Source of the DNA: JASHPR01 sp963815375
GTDB lineage: Bacteria; Actinomycetota; Actinomycetes; Streptosporangiales; Streptosporangiaceae
Direction: 5' to 3'
Length of the DNA: 64,000 nt
NCBI GenBank assembly: GCA_963815375.1
Contig: CAWFGX010000005.1
Span: 930,001 to 994,000, forward strand
Under the pieces are notes generated by a model. The model saw only the letters and a list, made by a program, of their open reading frames with translations. It was not told the origin of the DNA and searched no databases. The position numbers were made by a program, and so were the translations under genes. Positions 33,291-41,727 of the stretch are shown here, piece after piece. The first letter of the stretch is position 1, and each line of letters begins with the position of its first letter.

Positions 33291-35117
33291 TTAGGCGCTG
33301 CGTGGCTCCGAGTAGATTGCCTCGATCTCGCTTGAGAAGTCCTTAAGCACGACGTTCCTGCGGACCTTGAGCGACGGCGTCAGGTACCCGTCAGCCTCGG
33401 TGAAGTCCGAGGCGAGGATGCGGAACTTCCGGATCGACTCGGGGCGTGAGACCGCCTTGTTGGCATCGTCCACGGCCTGCTGGATCTCGGCGATCAGCTC
33501 TGGGTCGTCGCGCACGTCGGCGTCGGCGGGCTTGCCGTGCTGCTGCTTCCAGAACTCCAGCGCCTCAGGATCCAGGGTGATGAGGCAGGAGATGAATGGA
33601 CGGCCGTCGCCGACCACCATGCACTGGCTGATCAGGGGGTGGGCGCGGAGCCTGTCTTCGAGTACGGCGGGCGCGACGTTCTTGCCGCCTGCGGTAACGA
33701 TGATCTCCTTCTTCCGCCCGGTGACCCGCAGGAAGCCCTCGTCGTCCAGGCTGCCGATATCGCCGGTCCGCAGCCAGCCTTCCGAATCGAGCGCCTCGGC
33801 CGTAGCCGCCTGGTTGTGCCAGTAGCCAGCGAACAGGTTCGGCCCGCTGAGCAGGATCTCGCCGTCGTCGGCGATCCTGACAGCCGCGCCCGGCAGCGGC
33901 TGGCCGACGGTGCCGATCTTGTTGCGGCCGGGCCGGTTTACGGTGGCGGCGGCTGAGCTTTCGGTCATGCCGTAGCCCTCGAGCACGGTGATGCCCGCAC
34001 CGCGGAAGAAGTGACCGAGCCGCTCGCCGAGCGGTGCACCGCCAGAGACCGCAAACTGCACCTGGCCGCCGATCGCCGCTCTCAGCTTGGCGTAGACCAG
34101 CCGGTCGAACAGACCGTGCCGGAGCCGGAGGCCGAGACCGCCTCCGCCCGCGCCGTCGGATGCGTCCGTGGACCTGCTCCAGGAGACCGCCGTGTCCACG
34201 GCCGCCCGGAAGATCCGGCTCTTCGCCGGGCTCGCCGAGGCCTGCTGCTGCGCGCTGTTGTAGACCTTCTCGAACACCCTGGGCACGGCCAGCAGGAACG
34301 TGGGCCGGAACTCGGGCAGCGCCTTGGCCACCGTCGCCGAATCTGCCCAGTGCCCGAGGATCGCGCCCGACTCCAGGCAGCCGACCTGGATGATGCGCGC
34401 GAACGAGTGGGCGAGCGGCAGGAACAGCAGGGTCGAGCTGCCGGAGATGTCGAAGATGTCGGTAAGCGCGCCCTGCACAGCGTTCCGGACGTCCGCGAGC
34501 AGGTTGCCGTGGGTGATCTCGCAGCCCTTCGGGCGCCCGGTGGTGCCGGAGGTGTAGATGATTGTGGCCAGGTCAGCCGCTTTCCTCGCAGTGCGGCGCT
34601 GGTCCAGCTGGGCGTCTGTGACCTCGTCAGCGCGGGCTGTCAGCCCGGCTATGTCGCTGGCTGACCCGTCGATCACCCACGTGTGCTCAAGGGTCTGAAC
34701 GCTCTTGCTGGCGATCCCTATCGTCTCGGCATAGCCGTCGTTCTCGGCAAAGGCGGCCCGCGCGCCCGAGTCGCCAAGTATCCACTCGACCTGCTCGGCG
34801 GATGAGGTGTCGTAGACCGGCACGGTGACCGCGCCGGCCGACCAGATCGCGTAGTCGATCAGGGTCCACTCGTACCGCGTGCGCGACATCAGGGCGACCC
34901 GGTCCCCGGGCTCAATGCCGGCCGCGACGAGCCCCTTGGCGAGAGCCGACACCTGGTCCCGGAACTCGGTGGCGGTCACATCGTCCCAGCGGCCCTCGCT
35001 GGTCCTCCGTCGCATCACGACCGCCTGCGGTTCCTGGCTCGCGCGGACAAACACCACGTCGGCAAGGGTGGCGTCGGCGGGGATCTCTGCCAGGGCCGGG
35101 ATGCTGTACTCGCGCAC
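33291..35117 (-). CDS. Long-chain fatty-acid-CoA ligase (FadD-type)
   Basis: A 608-residue AMP-forming acyl-CoA synthetase. The P-loop YTSGTTGRPKGCEITHGN is near residue 187, the adenine-binding GYGMTESSAAATVN near 375, and the hinge and C-terminal motifs LRTGDIGSLDDEGFLRVTGRKKEII near 450 are intact, with the lysine-bearing C-terminus. It activates fatty acids for lipid synthesis or degradation. The start is GTG 35117 because AAGGAGG lies just upstream; ATG 35132 is in frame within that site. It resembles the FadD15 group. It is divergent from the phosphoesterase gene. Confidence 0.9.
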   Translation of the reverse strand: MREYSIPALAEIPADATLADVVFVRASQEPQAVVMRRRTSEGRWDDVTATEFRDQVSALAKGLVAAGIEPGDRVALMSRTRYEWTLIDYAIWSAGAVTVPVYDTSSAEQVEWILGDSGARAAFAENDGYAETIGIASKSVQTLEHTWVIDGSASDIAGLTARADEVTDAQLDQRRTARKAADLATIIYTSGTTGRPKGCEITHGNLLADVRNAVQGALTDIFDISGSSTLLFLPLAHSFARIIQVGCLESGAILGHWADSATVAKALPEFRPTFLLAVPRVFEKVYNSAQQQASASPAKSRIFRAAVDTAVSWSRSTDASDGAGGGGLGLRLRHGLFDRLVYAKLRAAIGGQVQFAVSGGAPLGERLGHFFRGAGITVLEGYGMTESSAAATVNRPGRNKIGTVGQPLPGAAVRIADDGEILLSGPNLFAGYWHNQAATAEALDSEGWLRTGDIGSLDDEGFLRVTGRKKEIIVTAGGKNVAPAVLEDRLRAHPLISQCMVVGDGRPFISCLITLDPEALEFWKQQHGKPADADVRDDPELIAEIQQAVDDANKAVSRPESIRKFRILASDFTEADGYLTPSLKVRRNVVLKDFSSEIEAIYSEPRSA

Positions 35118-35226
35118 GGGGACCTCCTTCATAACCTGCGGTCGCCACAGGCCACCATGGAACGTACCTCACTCGCAGCCGGTCGAGATATTCCTGTGCC
35201 TTACTAGACCTGCCTATCGTTTGTGC

Positions 35227-36006
35227 ATGCGCGTGCATGTGGTCAGCGATGTGCATGGCCGGGCCGACGCGCTCGGCCGCGCAGGTGACGGCGCGGACGC
35301 GCTGATCTGCCTGGGTGACCTGCTGCTGTTCGTTGACTATGCCGACCACGGCCAGGGGATCTTCCCTGACCTGTTCGGCGCCGACGCGGCGAGCGAGCTC
35401 ATCGCCCTGCGTACCGCCCTGCGGTTCGACGAGGCCAGAAAGATGTCCGCGCGGCTGTGGGCCGGGCTGGACGGCGACCCGGCCGCCCTGATCCGGGAGG
35501 CCGCGTCCCGCCAGTACAAGGAGCTGTTCGCGGCGCTGCCGGCGCCCTCCTACCTCACCTACGGCAATGTCGACATGCCGCCGCTGTGGGCGCCGTACCT
35601 GCGGCCAGGCCACCACGTGCTCGATGGCGAGCGGGTCGAGCTCGGCGGCTGGTCGTTCGGCTTTGTCGGCGGCGGCCTGCAGACGGTCTACCGGACGCCG
35701 TACGAGATCGCCGACGACGCCTACGCAGCCAAGGTGGAGGCCGTCGGCGCGGTGGACGTGCTCTGCTCGCACATCCCGCCGGCAGTGCCTGACCTGCTGT
35801 TCGACACCGTGGCGCACAGGATGGAGCGCGGCAGCGAAGCCCTTCTCGACGCTGTCCGCCGCACGCAGCCGCGCTACCTGCTCTTCGGGCACGTGCACCA
35901 GCCGCTGGCCAGCCGGATCCGGATAGGTCGTACCGAGTGCGTCAACGTCGGTCATTTCCGCGCCACCGGAACGCCTTACGCGCTGGAGTGGCAGGCCACT
36001 GAGTAG
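35227..36006 (+). CDS. Metallophosphoesterase
   Basis: A 259-residue calcineurin-like phosphoesterase. Metal-binding motifs are present in order: DVHG at residues 8-11, GDLL near 31, GNVD near 113, the His in CSHIPP, and GHVHQP near 222. This is the complete set for a dinuclear-metal site. The substrate (phosphomonoester, cyclic nucleotide or other) cannot be told. ATG 35227 is the start. It abuts the following region with the SRPBCC gene 72 bases downstream. Confidence 0.87.
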   Translation: MRVHVVSDVHGRADALGRAGDGADALICLGDLLLFVDYADHGQGIFPDLFGADAASELIALRTALRFDEARKMSARLWAGLDGDPAALIREAASRQYKELFAALPAPSYLTYGNVDMPPLWAPYLRPGHHVLDGERVELGGWSFGFVGGGLQTVYRTPYEIADDAYAAKVEAVGAVDVLCSHIPPAVPDLLFDTVAHRMERGSEALLDAVRRTQPRYLLFGHVHQPLASRIRIGRTECVNVGHFRATGTPYALEWQATE

Positions 36007-36078
36007 TGAGCACCGGCCGGCAGAGTGAGGCTGACCGGCCGGAGTCTCAACCGGTCGCATGGGAGGTACGCTCCGAGG

Positions 36079-36528
36079 ATGGCGGACAGGACCGCGTCGA
36101 GCATCATGATCGGCGTGCCACGCCCCGAGGTCATGGCGGTGATCGCGGACTTCGCTGCCTACCCGCAGTGGGCGAGCGGGGTCCGGCGCGCCGATATCCT
36201 CTCGCGCGGCAGCAACGGACGCGCCGCGACCGTGCGGTTCACGCTGGACGCCGGAATTATCAAGGACAGTTACGTGCTTGCTTATGCGTGGGACGATGAC
36301 GCGGAAGTTCGCTGGGACCTTGCCGAAGGCGGGTCGATGCTCACGGAGATGGCCGGCGGTTACCGGCTGGCCGAGCGTGACAGCGGAACCGAGGTCGCTT
36401 ACGAGCTGGCTGTTGGCACACGGGTGCCGATGATCGGGATGATCAAACGCCGGGCGGAGAAGACGATCATTGACACCGCGCTCAAAGGACTCAAGTCGAG
36501 AGCCGAGACCATTGGGAGGGCACGGTGA
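36079..36528 (+). CDS. SRPBCC-family (START-like) protein
   Basis: A 149-residue protein with the START/polyketide-cyclase fold that binds a hydrophobic ligand. MADRTASSIMIGVPRPEVMAVIADFAAYPQWASG is the classic first strand and helix, and the C-terminal helix is PMIGMIKRRAEKTIIDTALKGLK. Ligand unknown. The gene overlaps the next one by four bases (GTGA), and both lie in front of the glucokinase gene, a set I recall as conserved in Streptomyces. Confidence 0.85.
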   Translation: MADRTASSIMIGVPRPEVMAVIADFAAYPQWASGVRRADILSRGSNGRAATVRFTLDAGIIKDSYVLAYAWDDDAEVRWDLAEGGSMLTEMAGGYRLAERDSGTEVAYELAVGTRVPMIGMIKRRAEKTIIDTALKGLKSRAETIGRAR

Positions 36529-36965
36529 CAGGCCAGCCAGGCGATCCGGTCGGCGATATCGCTGGGAACGTCCAGCGATGGCTGATCCGGTCAGGAGCCC
36601 AGAACATGCGCAGGGAGCTGGGTGACCAGTTCCACAAGGCCTTCGGCGGGAGCCGCGCCGGCCGGGATAACGTCTGGAATACGGCCACCACCGAGTCACC
36701 GCCGGAAGCCTCTGATGAAGCGCCGGAGTGCGCGTGGTGCCCGGTGTGCCGCACCGCCCGGCGGATACGGGAGTCGGGCCCAAACCTGGGCGGCGGGCTA
36801 GCAGGCGCCGGTGATGCGGTCGCCTCGGCAGTGCAGGAGGCGCTGTCGGCGTTCGACGCGTTCCTGTCGACGCGCCCGGGAGCGCCCCAGCCAACGCGCC
36901 CGGCGCCCAGGACGCCTGAACAGGCGACCGAAAGGCCAGGCAATGACCCTGATGGTCGGGGTTGA
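36525..36965 (+). CDS. DUF5304-like protein, function unknown
   Basis: A 146-residue protein with a conserved CxxCPxC-type cluster, ECAWCPVCRTARRIRESGPNLGGGLAG, and otherwise low-complexity Pro/Ala-rich ends. The cluster has only two or three cysteines, so a metal site is possible but not certain. GTG start overlapping the SRPBCC stop; its own 3' end overlaps the glucokinase start at 36943. Streptomyces has a similar protein at the same place (DUF5304), from memory. Confidence 0.72.
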   Translation: MTGQPGDPVGDIAGNVQRWLIRSGAQNMRRELGDQFHKAFGGSRAGRDNVWNTATTESPPEASDEAPECAWCPVCRTARRIRESGPNLGGGLAGAGDAVASAVQEALSAFDAFLSTRPGAPQPTRPAPRTPEQATERPGNDPDGRG

Positions 36966-38067
36966 TGTCGGAGGGACCAAGGTCGCCGCAGGCGTTGTCG
37001 ACCCCGACGGGCACATTATCGAGAAGCTGAAGCGCGACACGCCTGCTGCTAATGCCGAGCAGATCGCGAAAGTCGTCGCGGACGCTGTCACTGAACTGCA
37101 CGGCCGCCACAACGCCTGCGGCGTCGGGATCGGCGCCGCTGGATTCGTTGACGGATACCGCTCCAGCGTGCTGTTCGCGCCCCACCTTGCCTGGCGCGAT
37201 GAGCCGCTGAAGAAAGAAGTCGAGGACCGTGTCGGCCTGCCTGTGGTGATGGAGAACGACGCCAACGCTGCCGCCTGGGCCGAGACCGTGCTTGGCGCGG
37301 CGCGCGGCCACGAGCACGTGATCCTGATCGCGGTCGGCACGGGCATCGGGGCCGGGATCGTGATCAACGGCGAGCTGTACCGGGGCCGGTGGGGCGTTGC
37401 CGGGGAGCCAGGCCATTACCGGGTGGTCCCCGGCGGGCGGCTCTGCCAGTGCGGCAACCGCGGCTGCTGGGAGCAGTACGCAAGCGGAAATGCGCTGGTC
37501 GCCCAGGCCCGAGAGTTTGCGAAACGCTCGCCCGGTGCCGCGGGCAGGCTGCTCGAGCTGGGCGGGGGCAGCGCAGAGGGAATCAACGGGCCGGAGGTCA
37601 CTCAGGCCGCCAAGGATGGCGACCCCGGCGCGCTGCGCTGCTTCGAGACCGTTGGCAGCTGGCTCGGGCAGGGCCTGGCCGCCCTCGCCGCCATCCTCGA
37701 CCCCGGGTGCTTCGTGATCGGCGGCGGGGTGTCGGACGCTGGCGAACTGCTGATCGCCCCGGCGCGTGCGGCCTTCGAGGATGAGCTCACCGGCGGGTCG
37801 TACCGGCCCCGGGCCGAGATCAGGCTGGCCCAGCTGGGCGCTGACGCCGGGATGATCGGCGCCGCCGACCTGGCGCGCCGTTCCTTACCAGGGGAGCTGC
37901 CGGGCTTCGTTCAGAGAACTGCGCCGTTATCTGGCCCGTCACCGCGGGACGGCTTGTCGCCAAGACGCAGCACGATCACGGCGAACCCGCCCACGAACGC
38001 CACCACGGCGAGAAGAGCGGCCCAGCCCGGAGCTTTCCAGCCGACGAGCGTGGACACGAACAGGTAG
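36943..38067 (+). CDS. ROK-family glucokinase with C-terminal extension
   Basis: Phosphorylates glucose and in Streptomyces also mediates carbon catabolite repression. The ATP motif DVGGTKVAAGVV is at residues 6-17, ENDANAAAWAE near 102, and the zinc-binding CQCGNRGCWE at residues 168-177. The C-terminal QLGADAGMIGAADLARR is where homologues end, near residue 313. Here the frame continues another 60 Pro/Arg/Thr-rich residues to 38067, and this tail is antisense to the 3' end of the convergent membrane-protein gene. The start ATG 36943 has AAAGGCCAGG upstream. The enzyme is probably functional; whether the tail is real needs protein data. Confidence 0.88.
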   Translation: MTLMVGVDVGGTKVAAGVVDPDGHIIEKLKRDTPAANAEQIAKVVADAVTELHGRHNACGVGIGAAGFVDGYRSSVLFAPHLAWRDEPLKKEVEDRVGLPVVMENDANAAAWAETVLGAARGHEHVILIAVGTGIGAGIVINGELYRGRWGVAGEPGHYRVVPGGRLCQCGNRGCWEQYASGNALVAQAREFAKRSPGAAGRLLELGGGSAEGINGPEVTQAAKDGDPGALRCFETVGSWLGQGLAALAAILDPGCFVIGGGVSDAGELLIAPARAAFEDELTGGSYRPRAEIRLAQLGADAGMIGAADLARRSLPGELPGFVQRTAPLSGPSPRDGLSPRRSTITANPPTNATTARRAAQPGAFQPTSVDTNR

Positions 38068-38717
38068 GCGGGACCGCCGAACAGCGCCGTCCAGGCTCCT
38101 TTGCCGACCGAGTCGAGGTGCGGCATCGGTGGCGGGGGAGGCGGGACGTAGTGCTCCCCGGTGTCGTCCCCGGAGCGGGGCTCGCCACCGTCGCCCGCCT
38201 GGGCCGGGGGCGCTGGTGACGCCAGCCCGGCCGGCGCGGCTGGCGGGCCGGCAGGAGAGGCCGGGGGCGGCGTCGCCGGGCGGATCACGCGGGTTCTGCC
38301 AGCTCCCGGTGCCTGGCCCGGCGGCGTCTCAGGGGCTTCGGGCCCCGCCGCCGTGTCCCCGTTGCGGACGGTTCCGCGACTCCCGTTGCCGGCCGTGGTC
38401 CTGCCGTCCCCGCTGCCGGCCGTGCCCCCTGGGCCAGCGGACCGCTCGCGGTCCGCGCTGGGCTTGCCGCCCCCGCTTCTGGTGTCCGCGCCGTCGCCAG
38501 TTCCGTCCCCGCTCGTCCCGTCCGGAGCGCTGTCAGCGGCGCCGGTGCCGCCGTCGGCCGGGTCGTCCCGCAGATCCTCCCGGTCCGGCCACGGAACCGA
38601 GGCCGCATCGGCGTCCACAGGCATCTCGTACCTGGCGACGAGGTCGCGCCAGGCAGCCTCCTCGTCGCCGCCTACGCCGCCGGTCGTGCCGCCACCGCCA
38701 GCATCGCCGTCGCTCAC
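37911..38717 (-). CDS. Proline-rich protein with two C-terminal membrane helices
   Basis: A 268-residue protein. The first 190 residues are low-complexity Gly/Pro/Ala/Asp-rich and disordered. The conserved part is the C-terminus: PPPPPMPHLDSVGKGAWTAL, then two hydrophobic helices (AYLFVSTLVGW and WAALLAVVAFVGGFAVIVLRLGD) and a short polar tail. I recall this C-terminus in Streptomyces next to the glucokinase gene. Its last 157 bases overlap the glucokinase 3' end in the opposite direction. Role unknown. Confidence 0.78.
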   Translation of the reverse strand: MSDGDAGGGGTTGGVGGDEEAAWRDLVARYEMPVDADAASVPWPDREDLRDDPADGGTGAADSAPDGTSGDGTGDGADTRSGGGKPSADRERSAGPGGTAGSGDGRTTAGNGSRGTVRNGDTAAGPEAPETPPGQAPGAGRTRVIRPATPPPASPAGPPAAPAGLASPAPPAQAGDGGEPRSGDDTGEHYVPPPPPPMPHLDSVGKGAWTALFGGPAYLFVSTLVGWKAPGWAALLAVVAFVGGFAVIVLRLGDKPSRGDGPDNGAVL

Positions 38718-38776
38718 GTGCCCCTCCAGCGCTCAGCGCTTCCCGCATGTCCAGCGCCCATGCCCCGCGCCACTAC

Positions 38777-38789
38777 GGGCCTTTGGCCC
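38777..38789. terminator. Small hairpin in gap before the membrane-protein gene
   Basis: GGGCC, TTT, GGCCC in the 86-base gap between the esterase stop and the membrane-protein start. It could end the esterase transcript. It is short and has no U-tract. Confidence 0.35.
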
Positions 38790-38803
38790 CCGGTGCGCGG
38801 CGG

Positions 38804-39562
38804 CTATCCCGTCCCGGCGCGGCTGTGGGTCCTGACGAACTCCAGACTGCCGGTGAAGATAGCCTGCGCGTCGTTGTCGAGAGTTGCAACATGGTAGCTG
38901 TCCGCGCATTCCCGCACTTCCAGCTGCTGCGAGGGCAGTGCGTCTCGCAGCACCTTCAGGCTGGCCGGCCCGACGACGTGATCGACCGGGCTGCGGTACA
39001 CCAGCACCGGCTGAGTTACATCGCCGAGCCTGTCCTGAGTGGCCCGCCACAGAGCGGGCAGGGTCGCCGCGGCCTTGACCGGCACGCGCTCGTAGCCGAG
39101 CTCGGTGGTGTTCTCTTTCTTGATGTCGCTTGCGATTCCCTTCAGCGACGGCACCAGGAGCTTCAGGACCGGGGCTAGCGCAAACAGCCGGGTGTCGGCG
39201 GTCAGCGACGGGTTGACCAGCACGAGGCCGCTCACAGCGGCGCCGCGCAGCTCAGCCAGCCGCAGCGCGAGGCAGCCTCCCATCGACAGGCCCATGACGA
39301 AGATCTCGTCGGAGCGGGCCCGGAGCTCGTCGAACGACCGGTCTACCTCGGCGTACCAGTCCTCCCAGCGGGTGTGGGCCAGGTCCTGCCATGTCGTGCC
39401 GTGCCCAGGCAGCCGCGGCAGGCGGACGCTCAGCCCGGCCTCGGCCAGGTAGTCCGCCCAGGGCCGGAGCGACTGGGGGCTTCCGGTGAACCCATGGCAG
39501 AGCAGGACTCCTGTTGTTCCGCCGTCGTGGGCGAAGGGTTCCGCGCCTGACATCACTGGCAT
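38804..39562 (-). CDS. Alpha/beta hydrolase, carboxylesterase (Est30-like)
   Basis: A 252-residue serine hydrolase. The oxyanion-hole motif is LLCHGFTGSP near residue 18, the nucleophile Ser is in GLSMGG near residue 92, the acid is in YRSPVDHVV near 200 and the His in DSYHVATLD near 228. The overall pattern matches thermophilic carboxylesterases of the Est30 group, which act on short- and medium-chain esters. ATG 39562 has GAGAGGAA upstream. It is divergent from the acyltransferase gene. Confidence 0.86.
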   Translation of the reverse strand: MPVMSGAEPFAHDGGTTGVLLCHGFTGSPQSLRPWADYLAEAGLSVRLPRLPGHGTTWQDLAHTRWEDWYAEVDRSFDELRARSDEIFVMGLSMGGCLALRLAELRGAAVSGLVLVNPSLTADTRLFALAPVLKLLVPSLKGIASDIKKENTTELGYERVPVKAAATLPALWRATQDRLGDVTQPVLVYRSPVDHVVGPASLKVLRDALPSQQLEVRECADSYHVATLDNDAQAIFTGSLEFVRTHSRAGTG

Positions 39563-39687
39563 CGGCCGGGTTCCTCTCAGGGGATGTGTATGGCGGCCGC
39601 TGTGCCGCACAGCCGCATCGTGCCATGCCCCGGCGCGCCGCCGCACAGCACCTATGCCGGCGGTTGCGCAGCGGCACTGGTGTCGGC

Positions 39688-40542
39688 ATGCCCAGACGCC
39701 ATGTCACGTGGGACTATGTGTGCGTGTTCTACTGGGTGGTCAAAGCGGTCCTGGGGCCGATACTGAAGCTCTTCCGGCCGTGGGCCGACGGGACCGACAA
39801 CGTCCCGCGGACCGGCCCTGCCATCCTTGCCAGCAACCACCTGTCGTTCTCTGACCATTTCTTCGCCCCGCTGCCGCTCTCGCGCAAGGTGGTCTTCCTC
39901 GCCAAGTCTGAGTACTTCACCGGCCGGGGCCTCAAGGGCGTGCTCAGCCGGGCGTTCTTCAGCGGCATGGGCGAGATTCCGGTGGACCGCTCCGGCGGCG
40001 CGGCCGGGGAACGCGCCCTGCGTACCGGGCTGCGCGTCCTGGCCCAGGGACAGCTGCTCGGCATCTACCCGGAGGGCACCAGGACCCCCGACGGGCGCCT
40101 GTACCGCGGCAAGACCGGCGTGGCCCGGATGGCCCTGGAGGCGAAGGTGCCGGTGATTCCGACCGCCATGGTCGGCACGTTCGAGTTTCAGCCGCCGGGC
40201 AAGCTGACGCCGAGACCGTGGGTCCGCCCGGGCGTGAGGTTCGGCAAGCCGCTCGACTTTTCCCGCTACTACGGGCTCGAGACCGACCGGTTCGTGCTCC
40301 GGGCCGTGACCGACGAGATCATGTACGAGATCATGAAACTGGCCGGCCAGGAGTACGTGGACAGCTACGCCCAGCGCTCGAAGGGCGGACGGCCGCTGCA
40401 CCTGCGGAACCGCCGGCATACACCTGAGCCCGGTCAGTCGCCGGGAGCTGCGGGCAACGGCAGCGCCGCGAGCGAGGAAACCGCCAGCGGGATCATCACC
40501 GACGAGCCCGCCGACAACGTGGCCGACACCCCTCATGAATAA
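39688..40542 (+). CDS. 1-acyl-sn-glycerol-3-phosphate acyltransferase (PlsC family)
   Basis: A 284-residue membrane-associated acyltransferase that makes phosphatidic acid. The catalytic HxxxxD motif is SNHLSFSDHFF near residue 50, and the phosphate-binding EGTRTPDGRLYRGKTG near 129 is complete. The N-terminal VFYWVVKAVLGPILKLF is hydrophobic. The C-terminal 55 residues are polar and rich in Pro, Ser and Ala. ATG 39688 is used; GTG 39724 would fit homologues that begin at the hydrophobic segment. Confidence 0.86.
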   Translation: MPRRHVTWDYVCVFYWVVKAVLGPILKLFRPWADGTDNVPRTGPAILASNHLSFSDHFFAPLPLSRKVVFLAKSEYFTGRGLKGVLSRAFFSGMGEIPVDRSGGAAGERALRTGLRVLAQGQLLGIYPEGTRTPDGRLYRGKTGVARMALEAKVPVIPTAMVGTFEFQPPGKLTPRPWVRPGVRFGKPLDFSRYYGLETDRFVLRAVTDEIMYEIMKLAGQEYVDSYAQRSKGGRPLHLRNRRHTPEPGQSPGAAGNGSAASEETASGIITDEPADNVADTPHE

Positions 40543-40548
40543 AGCTCC

Positions 40549-40568
40549 GGTGGCGTGCTGACGCCACC
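40549..40568 (+). terminator. Terminator after the acyltransferase gene
   Basis: GGTGGCGT, loop GCTG, ACGCCACC: a perfect 8-bp stem starting six bases after the stop. It is followed by mixed sequence, without a U-run. Confidence 0.75.
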
Positions 40569-40596
40569 ATCCGTTCAGTCACGCAGGCCGATCGTG

Positions 40597-40617
40597 TTAC
40601 CGTGGTAATATGGTAAC
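40597..40617. promoter_or_regulatory. Palindrome spanning the start codon of a small gene
   Basis: TTACC-GT-GGTAA (40598-40609 region) is a perfect palindrome, and a second GGTAAC half follows so that GTTACC and GGTAAC also face each other over ten bases. The ATG at 40610 lies inside. TACCGT at -12 to -7 could be a -10 box for a leaderless mRNA. The arrangement fits an autoregulatory operator. Confidence 0.5.
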
Positions 40618-40855
40618 AGTACAGAGGGTTCAAACCGGACTCCGCCTGGAGCGCAACACACTGAAAGTCCTCAAGGCCCTGGCTGAGTACCTGGACCTGT
40701 CGCTGGGGGACCTCGTCGAGGGTATCGTCCTGCACGCGTTCGAGGGCAAGGCACCGTTCGGGCCGCCAGTCCTCGCCAAGATCGACCAGCTGAAGGCCGT
40801 CTACGGCCTGACCCTGACCGCAGCGGACGCTCACCACCTGACGGAGCAGATATGA
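40610..40855 (+). CDS. Small conserved protein, possible regulator
   Basis: An 81-residue protein, MVTVQRVQTGLRLERNTLKVLKALAEYLDLSLGD..., with a short strand then helices. The N-terminal strand-helix-helix layout is reminiscent of ribbon-helix-helix proteins, though I cannot confirm that. Similar actinobacterial proteins sit beside SRPBCC genes, as here. The palindrome over its start codon would suit autoregulation. There is no ribosome site, so translation may be leaderless. Its 3' end carries the first copy of a 17-bp tandem duplication. Confidence 0.65.
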   Translation: MVTVQRVQTGLRLERNTLKVLKALAEYLDLSLGDLVEGIVLHAFEGKAPFGPPVLAKIDQLKAVYGLTLTAADAHHLTEQI

Positions 40856-40874
40856 CCACGGAGCAGATATGACC
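40841..40874. repeat. Perfect 17-bp tandem duplication covering a start site
   Basis: ACGGAGCAGATATGACC occurs at 40841-40857 and again at 40858-40874. Each copy has GGAG and an ATG, so the ribosome-binding and start region of the downstream SRPBCC gene is doubled. The first ATG reads only six codons before TGA. Confidence 0.85.
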
Positions 40875-41333
40875 ACGGCCCGGCAGCTCACCGGCCGCAT
40901 CCACGTCGACCTCCCGCCCGGCGAGGCCTTGCGCTTGTTCACCCCGCTCGGCGAGCAGGACTGGGTGCCCGGATGGCAGCCCCGCTTCCCGGCCCCGGCC
41001 GCTGACGACACCGAGCCGGGCACCGTCTTCGAGACCGCTGCCCACGGGCACGACTCCGTCTGGATCGTTACTGAACGGCAGCCGGGCGTGCGCATCGCGT
41101 ATGCTCGCCTGACCCCGGGCAGCCAGGCCGGCACCGTGACCGTCACGATCAGCCCCGCAGGCGGTCACAGCGACGTCGAGGTCACCTACCGGCTGACTGC
41201 ACTGACCGAGGAGGGCGCCAGCAGGCTCCGGGAGTTCGCTGAGGGATACGCCGCCTACCTGCGGTCGTGGCAGGACGCGATCAGCGCCTGGCAGGGCAGG
41301 CGGCGCCTGCACGCAGACGGCCGCAGCGAGTGA
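40869..41333 (+). CDS. SRPBCC-family protein
   Basis: A 154-residue START-like domain: GRIHVDLPPGEALRLFTPLGEQDWVPGWQPRF at the N-terminus, strands with WIVTERQPGVRIAYARLTPG, and a long C-terminal helix, EEGASRLREFAEGYAAYLRSW. Ligand unknown. It follows the small regulator-like gene and uses the second copy of the duplicated start region (ATG 40869, with GGAG upstream). The two are probably co-transcribed. Confidence 0.82.
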   Translation: MTTARQLTGRIHVDLPPGEALRLFTPLGEQDWVPGWQPRFPAPAADDTEPGTVFETAAHGHDSVWIVTERQPGVRIAYARLTPGSQAGTVTVTISPAGGHSDVEVTYRLTALTEEGASRLREFAEGYAAYLRSWQDAISAWQGRRRLHADGRSE

Positions 41334-41373
41334 GAGCCCAGTTGCCGCCGGGTTCGCTGATCGGCCAGGCGGA

Positions 41374-41727
41374 TCAGCCGCTGTCTGCCGGGGAAGCGGT
41401 CTCACCTGGGTCGCCGATGTACCCGTCGGCCGACAGCGTGCCGTCCTCCTGCCCCGGCTCCCAGTACGAGTCGTCCTGTCTCTGCCCGAGGTGTTCCCCG
41501 GCCACCTCATCCCGCGGCGCAGCGGGGCTGTCCGGCTCGCCGTGCTGGCCGGGCCCTGCGCCATACCCGAAGCCGCCGCCGGGCCAGCGCCGTACCCCGG
41601 TCCCCCGTCGGGCCCGCCCGTACATCATGCCGACCCGCCAGAGGATAAACACCACCGCGACCACCCCGGATATGATGCCCCCGACGCCGGTGTTGGACTG
41701 CAACGAGCCAATGGCGAGCTGGTGCAT
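41374..41727 (-). CDS. Possible small membrane protein
   Basis: A 117-residue frame with a hydrophobic segment IISGVVAVVFILWRVGMMYG near residues 17-37, a short basic stretch, and an acidic Gly/Pro-rich C-terminus. I recognise no family. The membrane segment followed by positive residues is protein-like, but the rest is low complexity and there is no clear ribosome site. It may be a real anchor protein or chance. Confidence 0.4.
   Translation of the reverse strand: MHQLAIGSLQSNTGVGGIISGVVAVVFILWRVGMMYGRARRGTGVRRWPGGGFGYGAGPGQHGEPDSPAAPRDEVAGEHLGQRQDDSYWEPGQEDGTLSADGYIGDPGETASPADSG

Noticed and set aside
34912..37416. 834-codon reverse frame opposite several forward genes
   Set aside because: It crosses the phosphoesterase, two SRPBCC-region genes and the glucokinase start, all well supported on the plus strand.
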